Shown: in pieces, positions 8,188 through 15,926 of the stretch
Numbering within the stretch: the stretch's first letter is position 1
Layout: the number at the start of each line of letters is the position of its first letter
Assembly: GCA_964415465.1 (NCBI GenBank)
Contig: CAYQAL010000001.1
Span: forward strand, 62,001 to 126,000
DNA: 64,000 nucleotides
From: JAGOTP01 sp964415465
Lineage (GTDB): Bacteria; Patescibacteriota; Patescibacteriia; 2-12-FULL-60-25
Direction of reading: 5' to 3'
Position numbers and translations under genes: made by a program
The notes under the pieces: model-generated
What the model was told of the DNA's origin: nothing
What the model saw: the letters and a program-made list of their open reading frames with translations, nothing else
The model's database searches: none

Positions 8188-8874
8188 ATGATCCTTTTGG
8201 AACACGTCTCCAAGGTTTATTCATCAGGTGACCCTGCCTTGCAGGATGTGTCATTGCATATCGAAGCAGGCGAATTTGTCTCGATTGTGGGGCAAAGTGG
8301 CGCTGGAAAGACCACGTTGGCAAAGTTATTGATTGCCGAAGAACGTCCATCGAGTGGGCGAATTGTGATTGGCGGCTGGGACATTACGCGTATCAAACCG
8401 CGTGATATTCCGTATCTTCGGCGTCAGTTAGGGGTAGTCTTCCAAGATTACAAGCTGCTTCGTCAAAAGACGGTGTACGAAAATGTGGCGTTTGCATTGG
8501 AGGTGGCTGGCGCTTCCGCAAAACGTATTCGTGAGGTTGTGCCACAAGTGTTGTCGATCGTTGGTCTCACTGACAAAGCCCATCGCTTTCCAACCCAGAT
8601 TTCCGGAGGAGAGCAGCAACGCGTCGTAATCGCGCGTTCATTGGTCCATCGTCCAAAGGTCTTGCTCGCTGACGAGCCGACCGGGAACCTCGACACGGTC
8701 AACACGCAAGAGATCATGAACCTGCTCATGAAGATCAATGCCTTTGGAACAACGATCGTGCTGGTGACGCACAACCGTGAAATCGTGAACTCGATTCGCC
8801 GTCGGGTGATTACACTGAAAGATGGGCGCGTCGCGACGGACCAAGAGAAAGGAAAATATCATTTGCCTGTATGA
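8188..8874 (+). CDS. ftsE: Cell division ABC ATPase FtsE
   Basis: ATPase of the FtsEX complex, which couples septation to peptidoglycan hydrolysis. 228 residues with Walker A GQSGAGKT (35-42), signature ISGGEQQ (138-144) and Walker B VLLADEP (158-164). The DEPTGNLD stretch is typical of FtsE/LolD-type ATPases. It overlaps ftsX by 4 nt (ATGA). The promoter is an extended -10 (TGGTATACT) about 20 nt before the ATG. Confidence 0.95.
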   Translation: MILLEHVSKVYSSGDPALQDVSLHIEAGEFVSIVGQSGAGKTTLAKLLIAEERPSSGRIVIGGWDITRIKPRDIPYLRRQLGVVFQDYKLLRQKTVYENVAFALEVAGASAKRIREVVPQVLSIVGLTDKAHRFPTQISGGEQQRVVIARSLVHRPKVLLADEPTGNLDTVNTQEIMNLLMKINAFGTTIVLVTHNREIVNSIRRRVITLKDGRVATDQEKGKYHLPV

Positions 8875-9782
8875 TCCGCACTGCGCTTCGTGTGTTGAAA
8901 GCTTCGGTTCGCAATATCTGGCGCAACGGCTGGATCAGTTTGGCGACGGTCTTTGTGTTTGCGCTCGCATTATTGTCGGTCAACGTTCTGTTGGGAGTAC
9001 AGTCGATCGTTGATTCAGTGGCGCGCTCGTTAGAAGAGCGAGTTGATATCACGGTAACCTTTAAACCAGATACACCAGCCGCCGTTGTCTCGCAGGCGCG
9101 ATTCTTCGTTCGCTCGTTGTCACAAGTGAAAGACATTCAAGAGATTACGCCCGAGCAAGCGCTGCAAGAATTCAAAGAGCTACACAAAAATGATCCAAAC
9201 GTGTTGGAAGCGCTGAATGAAGTTGGGGGGAATCCGTTGGGAGCGAAGCTCGTAGTAAAGGCGCGACATCCGGATGAATACCCATTCCTCGTGCAGGCAA
9301 TCCAAAATCCACAGTATCAACCATACATCGAGCGTCAGACCTACGACCGTCATGAAGGGGCGATTGCGCTGGTCGAAAAGGCGGGTCGCCAAGTACGTCT
9401 CTTTGCCTCGGCCTTAATCGCGTTGTTCGCCTGTTTTGGATTACTCATGGCGTTTAACGCGATTCGTGTAGCGATTTATACGCAGCGCGATGAAATTGCG
9501 ATTATGCGCTTGGTAGGTGCGTCAAATTCGTTTATTCGAGGCCCATTTATCTTAGAAGGGTTGTGGTTGGCGCTGATTGCCTTTTCGCTGTCAGCGGTAG
9601 GGACCTATTTGTTGATTACCTGGACCGAGCCAATGTTCATTCGAGCCCTTGGTGTAGATGGGGGAATCCGGGCCTTTTTCGAAAGCCGTTTGGTGCAGAT
9701 TGCGGGAATCGAAGCCGGCGTCTTGGTTCTTTTGGCGATGCTCTCTTCCGGAATTGCGGCGGGCAGGTATAGTAAGCGATAA
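8871..9782 (+). CDS. ftsX: Cell division permease-like protein FtsX
   Basis: Membrane partner of FtsE. 303 residues: an N-terminal membrane segment (about 22-44), an extracytoplasmic loop (about 45-170) that in other bacteria binds a peptidoglycan hydrolase or its activator, then three more membrane segments near 178-200, 222-245 and 275-297. The line RDEIAIMRLVGASNSFIRGPF in the cytoplasmic coupling region is a hallmark of the family. It is coupled to ftsE by a 4-nt overlap and followed within 10 nt by a membrane-anchored HExxH protein. Confidence 0.93.
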   Translation: MIRTALRVLKASVRNIWRNGWISLATVFVFALALLSVNVLLGVQSIVDSVARSLEERVDITVTFKPDTPAAVVSQARFFVRSLSQVKDIQEITPEQALQEFKELHKNDPNVLEALNEVGGNPLGAKLVVKARHPDEYPFLVQAIQNPQYQPYIERQTYDRHEGAIALVEKAGRQVRLFASALIALFACFGLLMAFNAIRVAIYTQRDEIAIMRLVGASNSFIRGPFILEGLWLALIAFSLSAVGTYLLITWTEPMFIRALGVDGGIRAFFESRLVQIAGIEAGVLVLLAMLSSGIAAGRYSKR

Positions 9783-9790
9783 CCGTGTCT

Positions 9791-11491
9791 ATGAAGTTGT
9801 TCTCTCCTGAGGGGAAAAAATCTACAGAACCAGGTGAAGCGCCTAAAAACGCTCCAAAGGCGCCTATCTTGGAAGTGTCAGCAGTACCTACGTCGGTGTC
9901 TGAAACTCAGGGATCGGATCAGTTCACAGAGGCGGAATTAGCGCGGCTGGGGCTCCGCTCAATGCGGCCCAACCGCCGCAAAACGGCGGCTTTTTCTGGT
10001 CTTCTGGGGGCGGTATTGGTGGCTGCTGCAAAATTAGGCGTGGGCCATGCGGATACGCAGGAGGTTCATCCACGAGATCTGCAAGAGACGGTACGGCGGG
10101 CGTCTGATGTAACACCTGAAGAATCACGAACGGAGACTCAGACCGCTGTTCAGGAACAAGAAGGGCGGATTCGTGTTGAAGCGCACGGCATGTTGGAAGG
10201 AATAGGCATGACGGACCAAGAGTTCGCCACCCGAACGCGCCAGGTGTTTGCTCCTTTTTTGAGAGAAGGAACCTATCGTTTCACGTTCACCAATCAATCA
10301 CATCATTACACGCCAGAGTACTTTGGAATTCATGGAGATCAGGGTCACTCCGGTCGTGGGCATGGACGTGGTGTAACGCAAACTCGCCCGAATCATGAAT
10401 CTGGAGGGTGGTATGAAATGGCGAGCCACCGCTTTGTTGGCGAACAAGGACATCATATTACGTTGCGCCGTGACGGCCTTGATCCGACGAGGGATTACAT
10501 GGACATTCAAGGTTTCTGGAGTAACGCGCTCCATGAAGTGATTCATGGTCTAGGCCATGAGAACAAGGCGGCATTTGAAGCACGCGTTCGGTCACGTCAT
10601 CGCATTCCTTATCCATACACGGAGCACTTTTTAGATGTTCCACATGGACAAACGCCGGACTATGGGCACATGGCGGACGAGTATCGCTCGAAGACGTACG
10701 AGATGATTTTTCAGGTTCGAAACGTTCCTCCGGGGAGCACGATGGAGGCAGAGGCAATTCGGATTATCCGGGAACGCTTTCCAAGTGTGTCGACATCGGT
10801 GGTCCGGAGCGATGTGAGAGCGGCCCTATCTCTTTTACCTGACGCACGTTGGGTAGAAGTTATTCGTGAATATCACGCGTTGGTGAAGCGCTCAAGTGAT
10901 CAATTCGAACGTCAGATGCTCCATCGCCGAATCATAAGTCAGGTGCCAGATGCGGAATTGGCAACTCAGCTGTCTCAGCTACTTGATCAGGGACAGCGGA
11001 CACTCACTGCACGTATTCTCGATCATCGTGAAAACGTAAGTGAACCGATTCTGGTGCGTGAGTTAGTTCGGGATGTACGTGAATACCACCAGGGACTCAT
11101 TGATGGTCTAGAGACAGAGATGGCAAGACAGCATCCAGAGCTTGTGCCCATGCTGCAAGCGTGGAAAGACATGGCCCGTTTTACGGCAGAGCGTGGTCGA
11201 TTTCATCGTGGTCAGCTCGAGGCGTCGGAGCGCGACGACGAATATGCGACATCTGGTCGTGGGAGAGATGTTATTATCCGTCCGATGACGGATCAATATC
11301 GAATGTCCCAATTCCGCTTTGAACTTCAAGCCGTCTCGCCGACGAACTTTGTCCAAGCCTGGAATCGCTTGTCACCAGAGGTGCGTGCCCAGATTCGCCC
11401 AACGCTTGAACAGATGGCGCGACTGGTCTCGCATACTGAGCCATTACCGCCGTTCTTTGCGACACGTGCAGAACAGGCTCAAATTCAATAA
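9791..11491 (+). CDS. Membrane-anchored HExxH (zincin-like) protein downstream of FtsEX
   Basis: 566 residues from the ATG at 9791; an in-frame GTG at 9785 is an alternative. A TATAGT box in the end of ftsX, about 20 nt upstream, could give it its own promoter. After a cytoplasmic tail, one hydrophobic segment (about 67-87) is followed by an extracytoplasmic part. It holds HEVIHGLGH (248-256): the HExxH of a zinc metallopeptidase plus a third His four residues on. A His/Gly-rich stretch lies just before it. The C-terminal half is long, charged and helical. The family is not recognised. The FtsEX context suggests a wall hydrolase or its regulator; peptidase activity is inferred. Confidence 0.6.
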   Translation: MKLFSPEGKKSTEPGEAPKNAPKAPILEVSAVPTSVSETQGSDQFTEAELARLGLRSMRPNRRKTAAFSGLLGAVLVAAAKLGVGHADTQEVHPRDLQETVRRASDVTPEESRTETQTAVQEQEGRIRVEAHGMLEGIGMTDQEFATRTRQVFAPFLREGTYRFTFTNQSHHYTPEYFGIHGDQGHSGRGHGRGVTQTRPNHESGGWYEMASHRFVGEQGHHITLRRDGLDPTRDYMDIQGFWSNALHEVIHGLGHENKAAFEARVRSRHRIPYPYTEHFLDVPHGQTPDYGHMADEYRSKTYEMIFQVRNVPPGSTMEAEAIRIIRERFPSVSTSVVRSDVRAALSLLPDARWVEVIREYHALVKRSSDQFERQMLHRRIISQVPDAELATQLSQLLDQGQRTLTARILDHRENVSEPILVRELVRDVREYHQGLIDGLETEMARQHPELVPMLQAWKDMARFTAERGRFHRGQLEASERDDEYATSGRGRDVIIRPMTDQYRMSQFRFELQAVSPTNFVQAWNRLSPEVRAQIRPTLEQMARLVSHTEPLPPFFATRAEQAQIQ

Positions 11492-11500
11492 GCTTCCCTT

Positions 11501-11959
11501 ATGTTAGCCCTGCTTTTTTCTGCCAATTACGACCTTCTCGGCGAACTAACCTTCGAAGAGGGGCGGAGTACGCGCATTTCTTTATCAACGCAAGGCGATG
11601 AGGTATTACAGGATACAATCAAGGGCTGGCAGACGCGTGGAATCCCATTGCGCGAAACCTTTGAATATACCGAGCAGCAAGCTGGTGAAGAGGTGCGGAC
11701 GGTTTCCACCGGCGAACGACTGGTGTTGCTCACATCCGCAGAAGCAGAGTGGGCGTTCTTCTGTTGGGCTTCAGATGCGGGCTACATCGCCTTAAAAATG
11801 CCTGAGCGTTTGCTCGTTCAATGGCAAAAGCTGTCTCACATTCCACTCGATCCAGAAGAGCGCTTCGCAAGTCTTCAGGCCTTGTTGACGGCCCCGCACG
11901 CCTTGCTTGAGGCGTGGGAGCAGGGGATGGATAGTGTCCTTCAGACAACTCATGGTTGA
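11501..11959 (+). CDS. Hypothetical protein, coupled to photolyase
   Basis: 152 residues, no signal peptide or membrane segment, acidic. It has an N-terminal beta-rich part (LLFSANYDLLGELTF) and a helical C-terminus. I do not recognise the family. It begins 10 nt after the zincin-like gene and its stop overlaps the photolyase start by 8 nt, so it lies in one transcription unit with both. Confidence 0.6.
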   Translation: MLALLFSANYDLLGELTFEEGRSTRISLSTQGDEVLQDTIKGWQTRGIPLRETFEYTEQQAGEEVRTVSTGERLVLLTSAEAEWAFFCWASDAGYIALKMPERLLVQWQKLSHIPLDPEERFASLQALLTAPHALLEAWEQGMDSVLQTTHG

Positions 11960-13301
11960 TCCACGACGAACGAGAGCTTTGAACGACCGCCCTGAACAGA
12001 GCGGTCCAGTTCTGTATTGGATGGATCGTGAGCGCCGTGCGGCTGATAATTGGGCGCTGTTGTATGCGGAAGAGCGCGCCCGAGCGAACGGAGTGCCACT
12101 GGTTGTGGTGTATGCATTGCCGAAGACATTTCTGGATGCAACCTGGCGTTCGTATGCCGTCTTGATAAAGGGGCTGCAAGAAACAGCGCGTGAGCTAAAA
12201 GAAAGGGGAATTTCGTTTGTATTCAGGATTGGTGAGCCTGATGAGGTGGTGACTGAGCTTGTGAAAGAGGTGGGAGTTGGATTGCTCATAACGGATTTCT
12301 CGCCGCTCCGTGTTCCTCGCGCCTGGCGTACAAAACTCGCTCGAACGCTCACGTGTGCCTTTGTAGAAGTAGACGCACGAAATGTCGTTCCGTGCTGGAT
12401 TGCGTCGCCAAAGCTCGAATTTGCGGCACGTACCATTCGGCCGAAGATTCATGCCTTGCTTCCAACGTTTTTAACGCCGTTTCCACTCCGGTCTTCGGAA
12501 TCGTTGCCTCGATTGAAGACCGTTCCGCAGTCTGACACGTGGGAAGCGGTTGAAGCACGGGTCGAGGTTGATCGCACTGTTCAACCGGTCGAGTGGTTTG
12601 AGCCGGGTGAAGCGGCTGCGGAAAAGGCATTGCATGCGTTTATAAAAAGTAGGTTAGTTGGTTACGACAAGGGTCGCAATGATCCAAACCAAGATGCACA
12701 ATCCGGATTATCGCCCTACTTACATTATGGGCACCTGTCGGCACAGCGCGTGGCACTCGAAGTGCAAAAAGCCATTGTGCCAAGCCATGATAAAGACGCG
12801 TTTCTCGAAGAGCTGATTGTTCGTCGCGAGTTGTCTGATAACTTCTGCTTGTATCAGCCGCACTACGATTCGACAGAAGGCTTTCCCGACTGGGCGAAAA
12901 AAACACTCGATGCCCATCGAAAGGACGCGCGTGAATACATCTATTCCTATCACGCGTTTGAACAAGCCAAGACGCATGACTCACTTTGGAACGCTGCCCA
13001 GCAAGAAATGCTTCAAACCGGAAAAATGCATGGGTATCTTCGGATGTACTGGGCGAAGAAAATCCTTGAATGGACCAAGACGCCAGAAGACGCGATGAAG
13101 ATTGCGATTAAGCTGAATGATCGGTACGAACTCGATGGACGTGATTCAAACGGTTACACGGGAATCGCCTGGTCGATTGGAGGCGTGCATGATCGTCCCT
13201 GGTTTAATCGAGCGATCTTCGGGGCGATTCGGTTCATGAGCGCCAATGGAGCAAAAGGCAAATTCGCTGTTGAGGCCTATGTAAAACGCTGGACTCCTTA
13301 G
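11952..13301 (+). CDS. phr: Deoxyribodipyrimidine photolyase, class II
   Basis: Light-driven repair of cyclobutane pyrimidine dimers with FAD. 449 residues from the ATG at 11952, which overlaps the previous stop; the frame is open further upstream, but that part is inside the previous gene. The N-terminal Rossmann domain starts with VLYWMDRERRAADNWAL, close to the class II signature. The C-terminal FAD domain has DGRDSNGYTGIAWSIGGVHD, where class II enzymes have DGRDPNGYVG and CGVHDQ, and ends with the KGKFAVEAYV region. No cryptochrome tail. The last codons lie in the terminator shared with pepF. Confidence 0.93.
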   Translation: MVDPRRTRALNDRPEQSGPVLYWMDRERRAADNWALLYAEERARANGVPLVVVYALPKTFLDATWRSYAVLIKGLQETARELKERGISFVFRIGEPDEVVTELVKEVGVGLLITDFSPLRVPRAWRTKLARTLTCAFVEVDARNVVPCWIASPKLEFAARTIRPKIHALLPTFLTPFPLRSSESLPRLKTVPQSDTWEAVEARVEVDRTVQPVEWFEPGEAAAEKALHAFIKSRLVGYDKGRNDPNQDAQSGLSPYLHYGHLSAQRVALEVQKAIVPSHDKDAFLEELIVRRELSDNFCLYQPHYDSTEGFPDWAKKTLDAHRKDAREYIYSYHAFEQAKTHDSLWNAAQQEMLQTGKMHGYLRMYWAKKILEWTKTPEDAMKIAIKLNDRYELDGRDSNGYTGIAWSIGGVHDRPWFNRAIFGAIRFMSANGAKGKFAVEAYVKRWTP

Positions 13302-13316
13302 AAAGTCCAGCGTTTT
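13283..13316. terminator. Bidirectional terminator between photolyase and pepF
   Basis: 13-bp perfect stem AAAACGCTGGACT/AGTCCAGCGTTTT with an 8-nt loop. A T-run follows on both strands, and the photolyase stop codon lies inside the loop. Confidence 0.92.
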
Positions 13317-13328
13317 CTGATTTCTGCT

Positions 13329-15143
13329 CTACGTTTTCTTTGACCCACTCGTTTTGGCGAGGGCCATTGCCTCGGTGATCAATTCATCAATGTAGGCGAG
13401 GCCTTGTTCCCAGAAGCTCGGGTCGCGCAAGTCGATGCCGAATGGCTTCAGGAAGTCAGCCGGTGTTTTAGATCCACCTGCGCTGAGGAGTTCATGGTAT
13501 TTCTTCACGAATGAAGCACCTTCTTTTCGATAGCGTGCAAAGAGCGACAGGGTCAGAATCTCGCCGAACGCGTACGAATACACGTAGAACGGCGTATGGA
13601 TGAAGTGGCCAATGTACTCCCACCAATAGCCGTAGTCATCGCGCATGTTCACTGAGTTGCCGAACATTTCGCGCTGACGTACGAGCCAACGCGTATTGAT
13701 CTCTTCGGTGGTAAGCTCGCCTTTTTCTTGACCAAGCGCATGCAGGTCTTGCTCGAAGCGATACATGGCCGTCTGACGGAAGACGGTTGAGAACGTTTCT
13801 TCAATCTTCTGGAGGTAGAGCGCGAGCTTTTCTTTTGGATCCGTGATCTTTTCACGCAGTGCATCGAACACGAGCATTTCACCGAATACACTGGCCGTTT
13901 CGGCAAAGGTGAGCGGCATATCGAAGTTGAGGTAGCTTTGCTTGCGTGCCAAGCAGGCATGAACGGCATGACCAAGCTCGTGTGCCAACGTAGTGACGTC
14001 GTCGATGCCGCCCTTATAGTTCACGAGTACGTACGGATGAAGGTCGGTTGTGTTGAACATGCAGAAGGCACCGCCGCGTTTTCCGCTCCGTACCCCAGCA
14101 TCGATCCATTTCTTATCGAAGAATTCACGCGCATGGTCCGCAAAGCTTGGAGAAAAGCGGTTGAAGGCATCAAGTACAATCTTTTTCGCTTGCTCAAACG
14201 TGAAGCTCGTTTTGTTCTCTGGAAGAGGAGCGTAGCGATCGTAATCACAGAGCTCGGGGAGCTTTAGTAGCTGTTTTTTGAACCGATAATACTTGGCGAC
14301 CATTCCATAGTGTTTGGTAATCGCTTCACTCATGGCATCCACGGTTGCTTGATCCGTTTCGTTGGACAAGTGTTGTGCCGCTTCAGGCGAAGCGTAGTTG
14401 CGGTAGCGGTCGAGCGTACGCTTATGCTGAAGAAGCGTGTTCGTAATGAACGTCATGCGATGCGCTTGTTCTTTGAGTCCGGTCGTCATGCTGTCGGCGG
14501 CCGCTTTGCGAATCTTGCGATTCGTATCATGCATGCCATGAAGCACGGCTTCTTGCGACAGGGTTGGTGTTTTGCTCTTACTCGTTGGCGATGCGTACTT
14601 AAAACGCGACAGCTCTTCTTCGTGTAAGCGTGTGAAGGCACCACCACTGCTTACGGAAAGATCGTTCAACAATTGCTCACGCGCCTCGTCTAAGCGATGT
14701 GGCTTGTAGTCGCGAATGCGGGACAAGTAATGCGAGTAGTTCGCGAGTTCTTTGGCTTTGATCAAGTTGACGAGCATTTTGTCAGGCAGTGCGCCGAGCT
14801 CCAATTCGAAGAACAAAAAATAGCGAGAGATTTCGAGGCTTTTAACGTCCACTTTTTGCAGGAAGGCGCCATTCTCTGGTTTGAGCGAGTCAGCGGCGTG
14901 CACGAGCGCTGCATAGATCTGTGGCTTCGCATATTCTTCAACTAGACGTTCGTACGTGCGAATCACGTTCTTGAGTTTCGCTGGTTGCTTGGCGAGGCCG
15001 GCGAGTTTTCCTTTGTAGGTTTTTTGGAAGCGTTCGGCTTGTGTTTTGCAGGTGGTGAGCGTTGCCTCGATCTTTGGATCACTGATCGAAGAAAACAGGT
15101 CCGACAGATCCCAGGCGGGCAGAGAAAGGGGTTTGGAAGGCAT
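13329..15143 (-). CDS. pepF: Oligoendopeptidase F (M3B zinc metallopeptidase)
   Basis: Cytosolic peptidase that cleaves oligopeptides, probably used here for recycling imported peptides. 604 residues, normal for PepF. The zinc-binding HELGH is at 388-392, followed about 25 residues later by FAETASVFGE, which provides the third ligand Glu; the C-terminal Tyr-rich segment (HIHTPFYVYSYAFG-like, about 530-545) is also present. No signal peptide. A -10-like TTTTACACT precedes the ATG and no Shine-Dalgarno is visible. It converges on the photolyase gene. Confidence 0.94.
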   Translation of the reverse strand: MPSKPLSLPAWDLSDLFSSISDPKIEATLTTCKTQAERFQKTYKGKLAGLAKQPAKLKNVIRTYERLVEEYAKPQIYAALVHAADSLKPENGAFLQKVDVKSLEISRYFLFFELELGALPDKMLVNLIKAKELANYSHYLSRIRDYKPHRLDEAREQLLNDLSVSSGGAFTRLHEEELSRFKYASPTSKSKTPTLSQEAVLHGMHDTNRKIRKAAADSMTTGLKEQAHRMTFITNTLLQHKRTLDRYRNYASPEAAQHLSNETDQATVDAMSEAITKHYGMVAKYYRFKKQLLKLPELCDYDRYAPLPENKTSFTFEQAKKIVLDAFNRFSPSFADHAREFFDKKWIDAGVRSGKRGGAFCMFNTTDLHPYVLVNYKGGIDDVTTLAHELGHAVHACLARKQSYLNFDMPLTFAETASVFGEMLVFDALREKITDPKEKLALYLQKIEETFSTVFRQTAMYRFEQDLHALGQEKGELTTEEINTRWLVRQREMFGNSVNMRDDYGYWWEYIGHFIHTPFYVYSYAFGEILTLSLFARYRKEGASFVKKYHELLSAGGSKTPADFLKPFGIDLRDPSFWEQGLAYIDELITEAMALAKTSGSKKT

Positions 15144-15191
15144 ACGTCGACTGAGTGTAAAAGACGGAGCTGAAATAGGCTAGGAGCCGTC

Positions 15192-15644
15192 TTATAGAGC
15201 GTTTTTCAGCACTGCTTCTACCACCTTGAACATCTCCTTGTACTGCGGATACGGAATGTAATTCATGACTTCAGACAGCGGGACGAACATTCGTTCGCGC
15301 ATAACGCCTTCGTCTGGATCAGGCTGGCGTTGATCGATTGCGACAACCGTTGCGATAAACCGCAGCTGATAGGCTTTGAGCACTCCATCTTCGAAGACTT
15401 CCTGATAGCCGATGAAGCGCGGATTCTCGACGCGCACATTTGTCTCTTCGTAGACTTCTCGAATAACCGTTTGTTCGTAGGTCTCGCCTGGCTCTGGTTG
15501 TCCGCCGGGAATATTCCAAGGGCGGTCAGGATGTTTTTGAAGGAGGACGCGCTGTTGGTTATCCAGACACACGCCGTAGGCTTGTTTGATAGGGGAAAGT
15601 CCCTCCCACGACGAGGCGGGAACGAAGGTAAAGGTTTCAGGCAT
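15192..15644 (-). CDS. NUDIX hydrolase
   Basis: 150 residues. The NUDIX box begins GQPEPGETYEQT at about 48 and ends REVYEET, so all its catalytic Glu residues are present. The approach YGVCLDNQQRVLLQKHPDRPW is typical of enzymes acting on nucleoside diphosphate derivatives, but the substrate cannot be read from sequence. An extended -10 (TGCTACACT) sits about 8 nt before the ATG, one of the clearest near-leaderless cases here. It is separated from the upstream 49-residue gene by a strong hairpin. Confidence 0.88.
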   Translation of the reverse strand: MPETFTFVPASSWEGLSPIKQAYGVCLDNQQRVLLQKHPDRPWNIPGGQPEPGETYEQTVIREVYEETNVRVENPRFIGYQEVFEDGVLKAYQLRFIATVVAIDQRQPDPDEGVMRERMFVPLSEVMNYIPYPQYKEMFKVVEAVLKNAL

Positions 15645-15688
15645 GAAAAAAGTGTAGCAAGAAAGAGCGCGTTCTTTAAAATAAGATG

Positions 15689-15731
15689 GGCCCGGCCACC
15701 GTGTTCGTCCTCGCGAACGGGTGGCCGGGCC
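15689..15731 (-). terminator. Long GC-rich hairpin after the 49-residue basic protein
   Basis: Perfect 12-bp stem GGCCCGGCCACC/GGTGGCCGGGCC, extended inside by GTTCG/CGAAC; on the minus strand it is followed by CATCTTATTTT. It ends the ABC-F plus basic-protein unit. Confidence 0.85.
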
Positions 15732-15751
15732 TTGGGTGGGGGAGCTTCCCC

Positions 15752-15901
15752 CTACGGCTTCTGCCTCTGTCGCTCCCTCAGGTTGAGGAGGTTCTTGGTG
15801 TTGCCCTCCTTGGTCCGTCGGCGCCGGCTGCGCTTGCGGTTCCGGTTCGGGTCGTCCTGCTTCTTCTTGCCCTTCGCTTCGTGATCTTCGTATCCGCTCA
15901 T
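15752..15901 (-). CDS. 49-residue Arg/Lys-rich small protein after the ABC-F gene
   Basis: Starts MSGYEDHEAKGKKKQDDPNR and ends LRERQRQKP; about 40 per cent of residues are Lys or Arg, including an RSRRRR run, so an RNA- or ribosome-binding role is plausible but unproven. The Shine-Dalgarno CCAGGAGGTG is strong, unlike the neighbouring genes. The codons end mostly in G or C, also unlike them. It starts 25 nt after the ABC-F stop and is followed by a 12-bp GC hairpin, so it is probably cotranscribed with ABC-F. It is too short for routine gene callers; the combination of SD, ORF and terminator is the case for its being real. Confidence 0.7.
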   Translation of the reverse strand: MSGYEDHEAKGKKKQDDPNRNRKRSRRRRTKEGNTKNLLNLRERQRQKP

Positions 15902-15926
15902 GGCAGACACCTCCTGGGGCAGGAAC

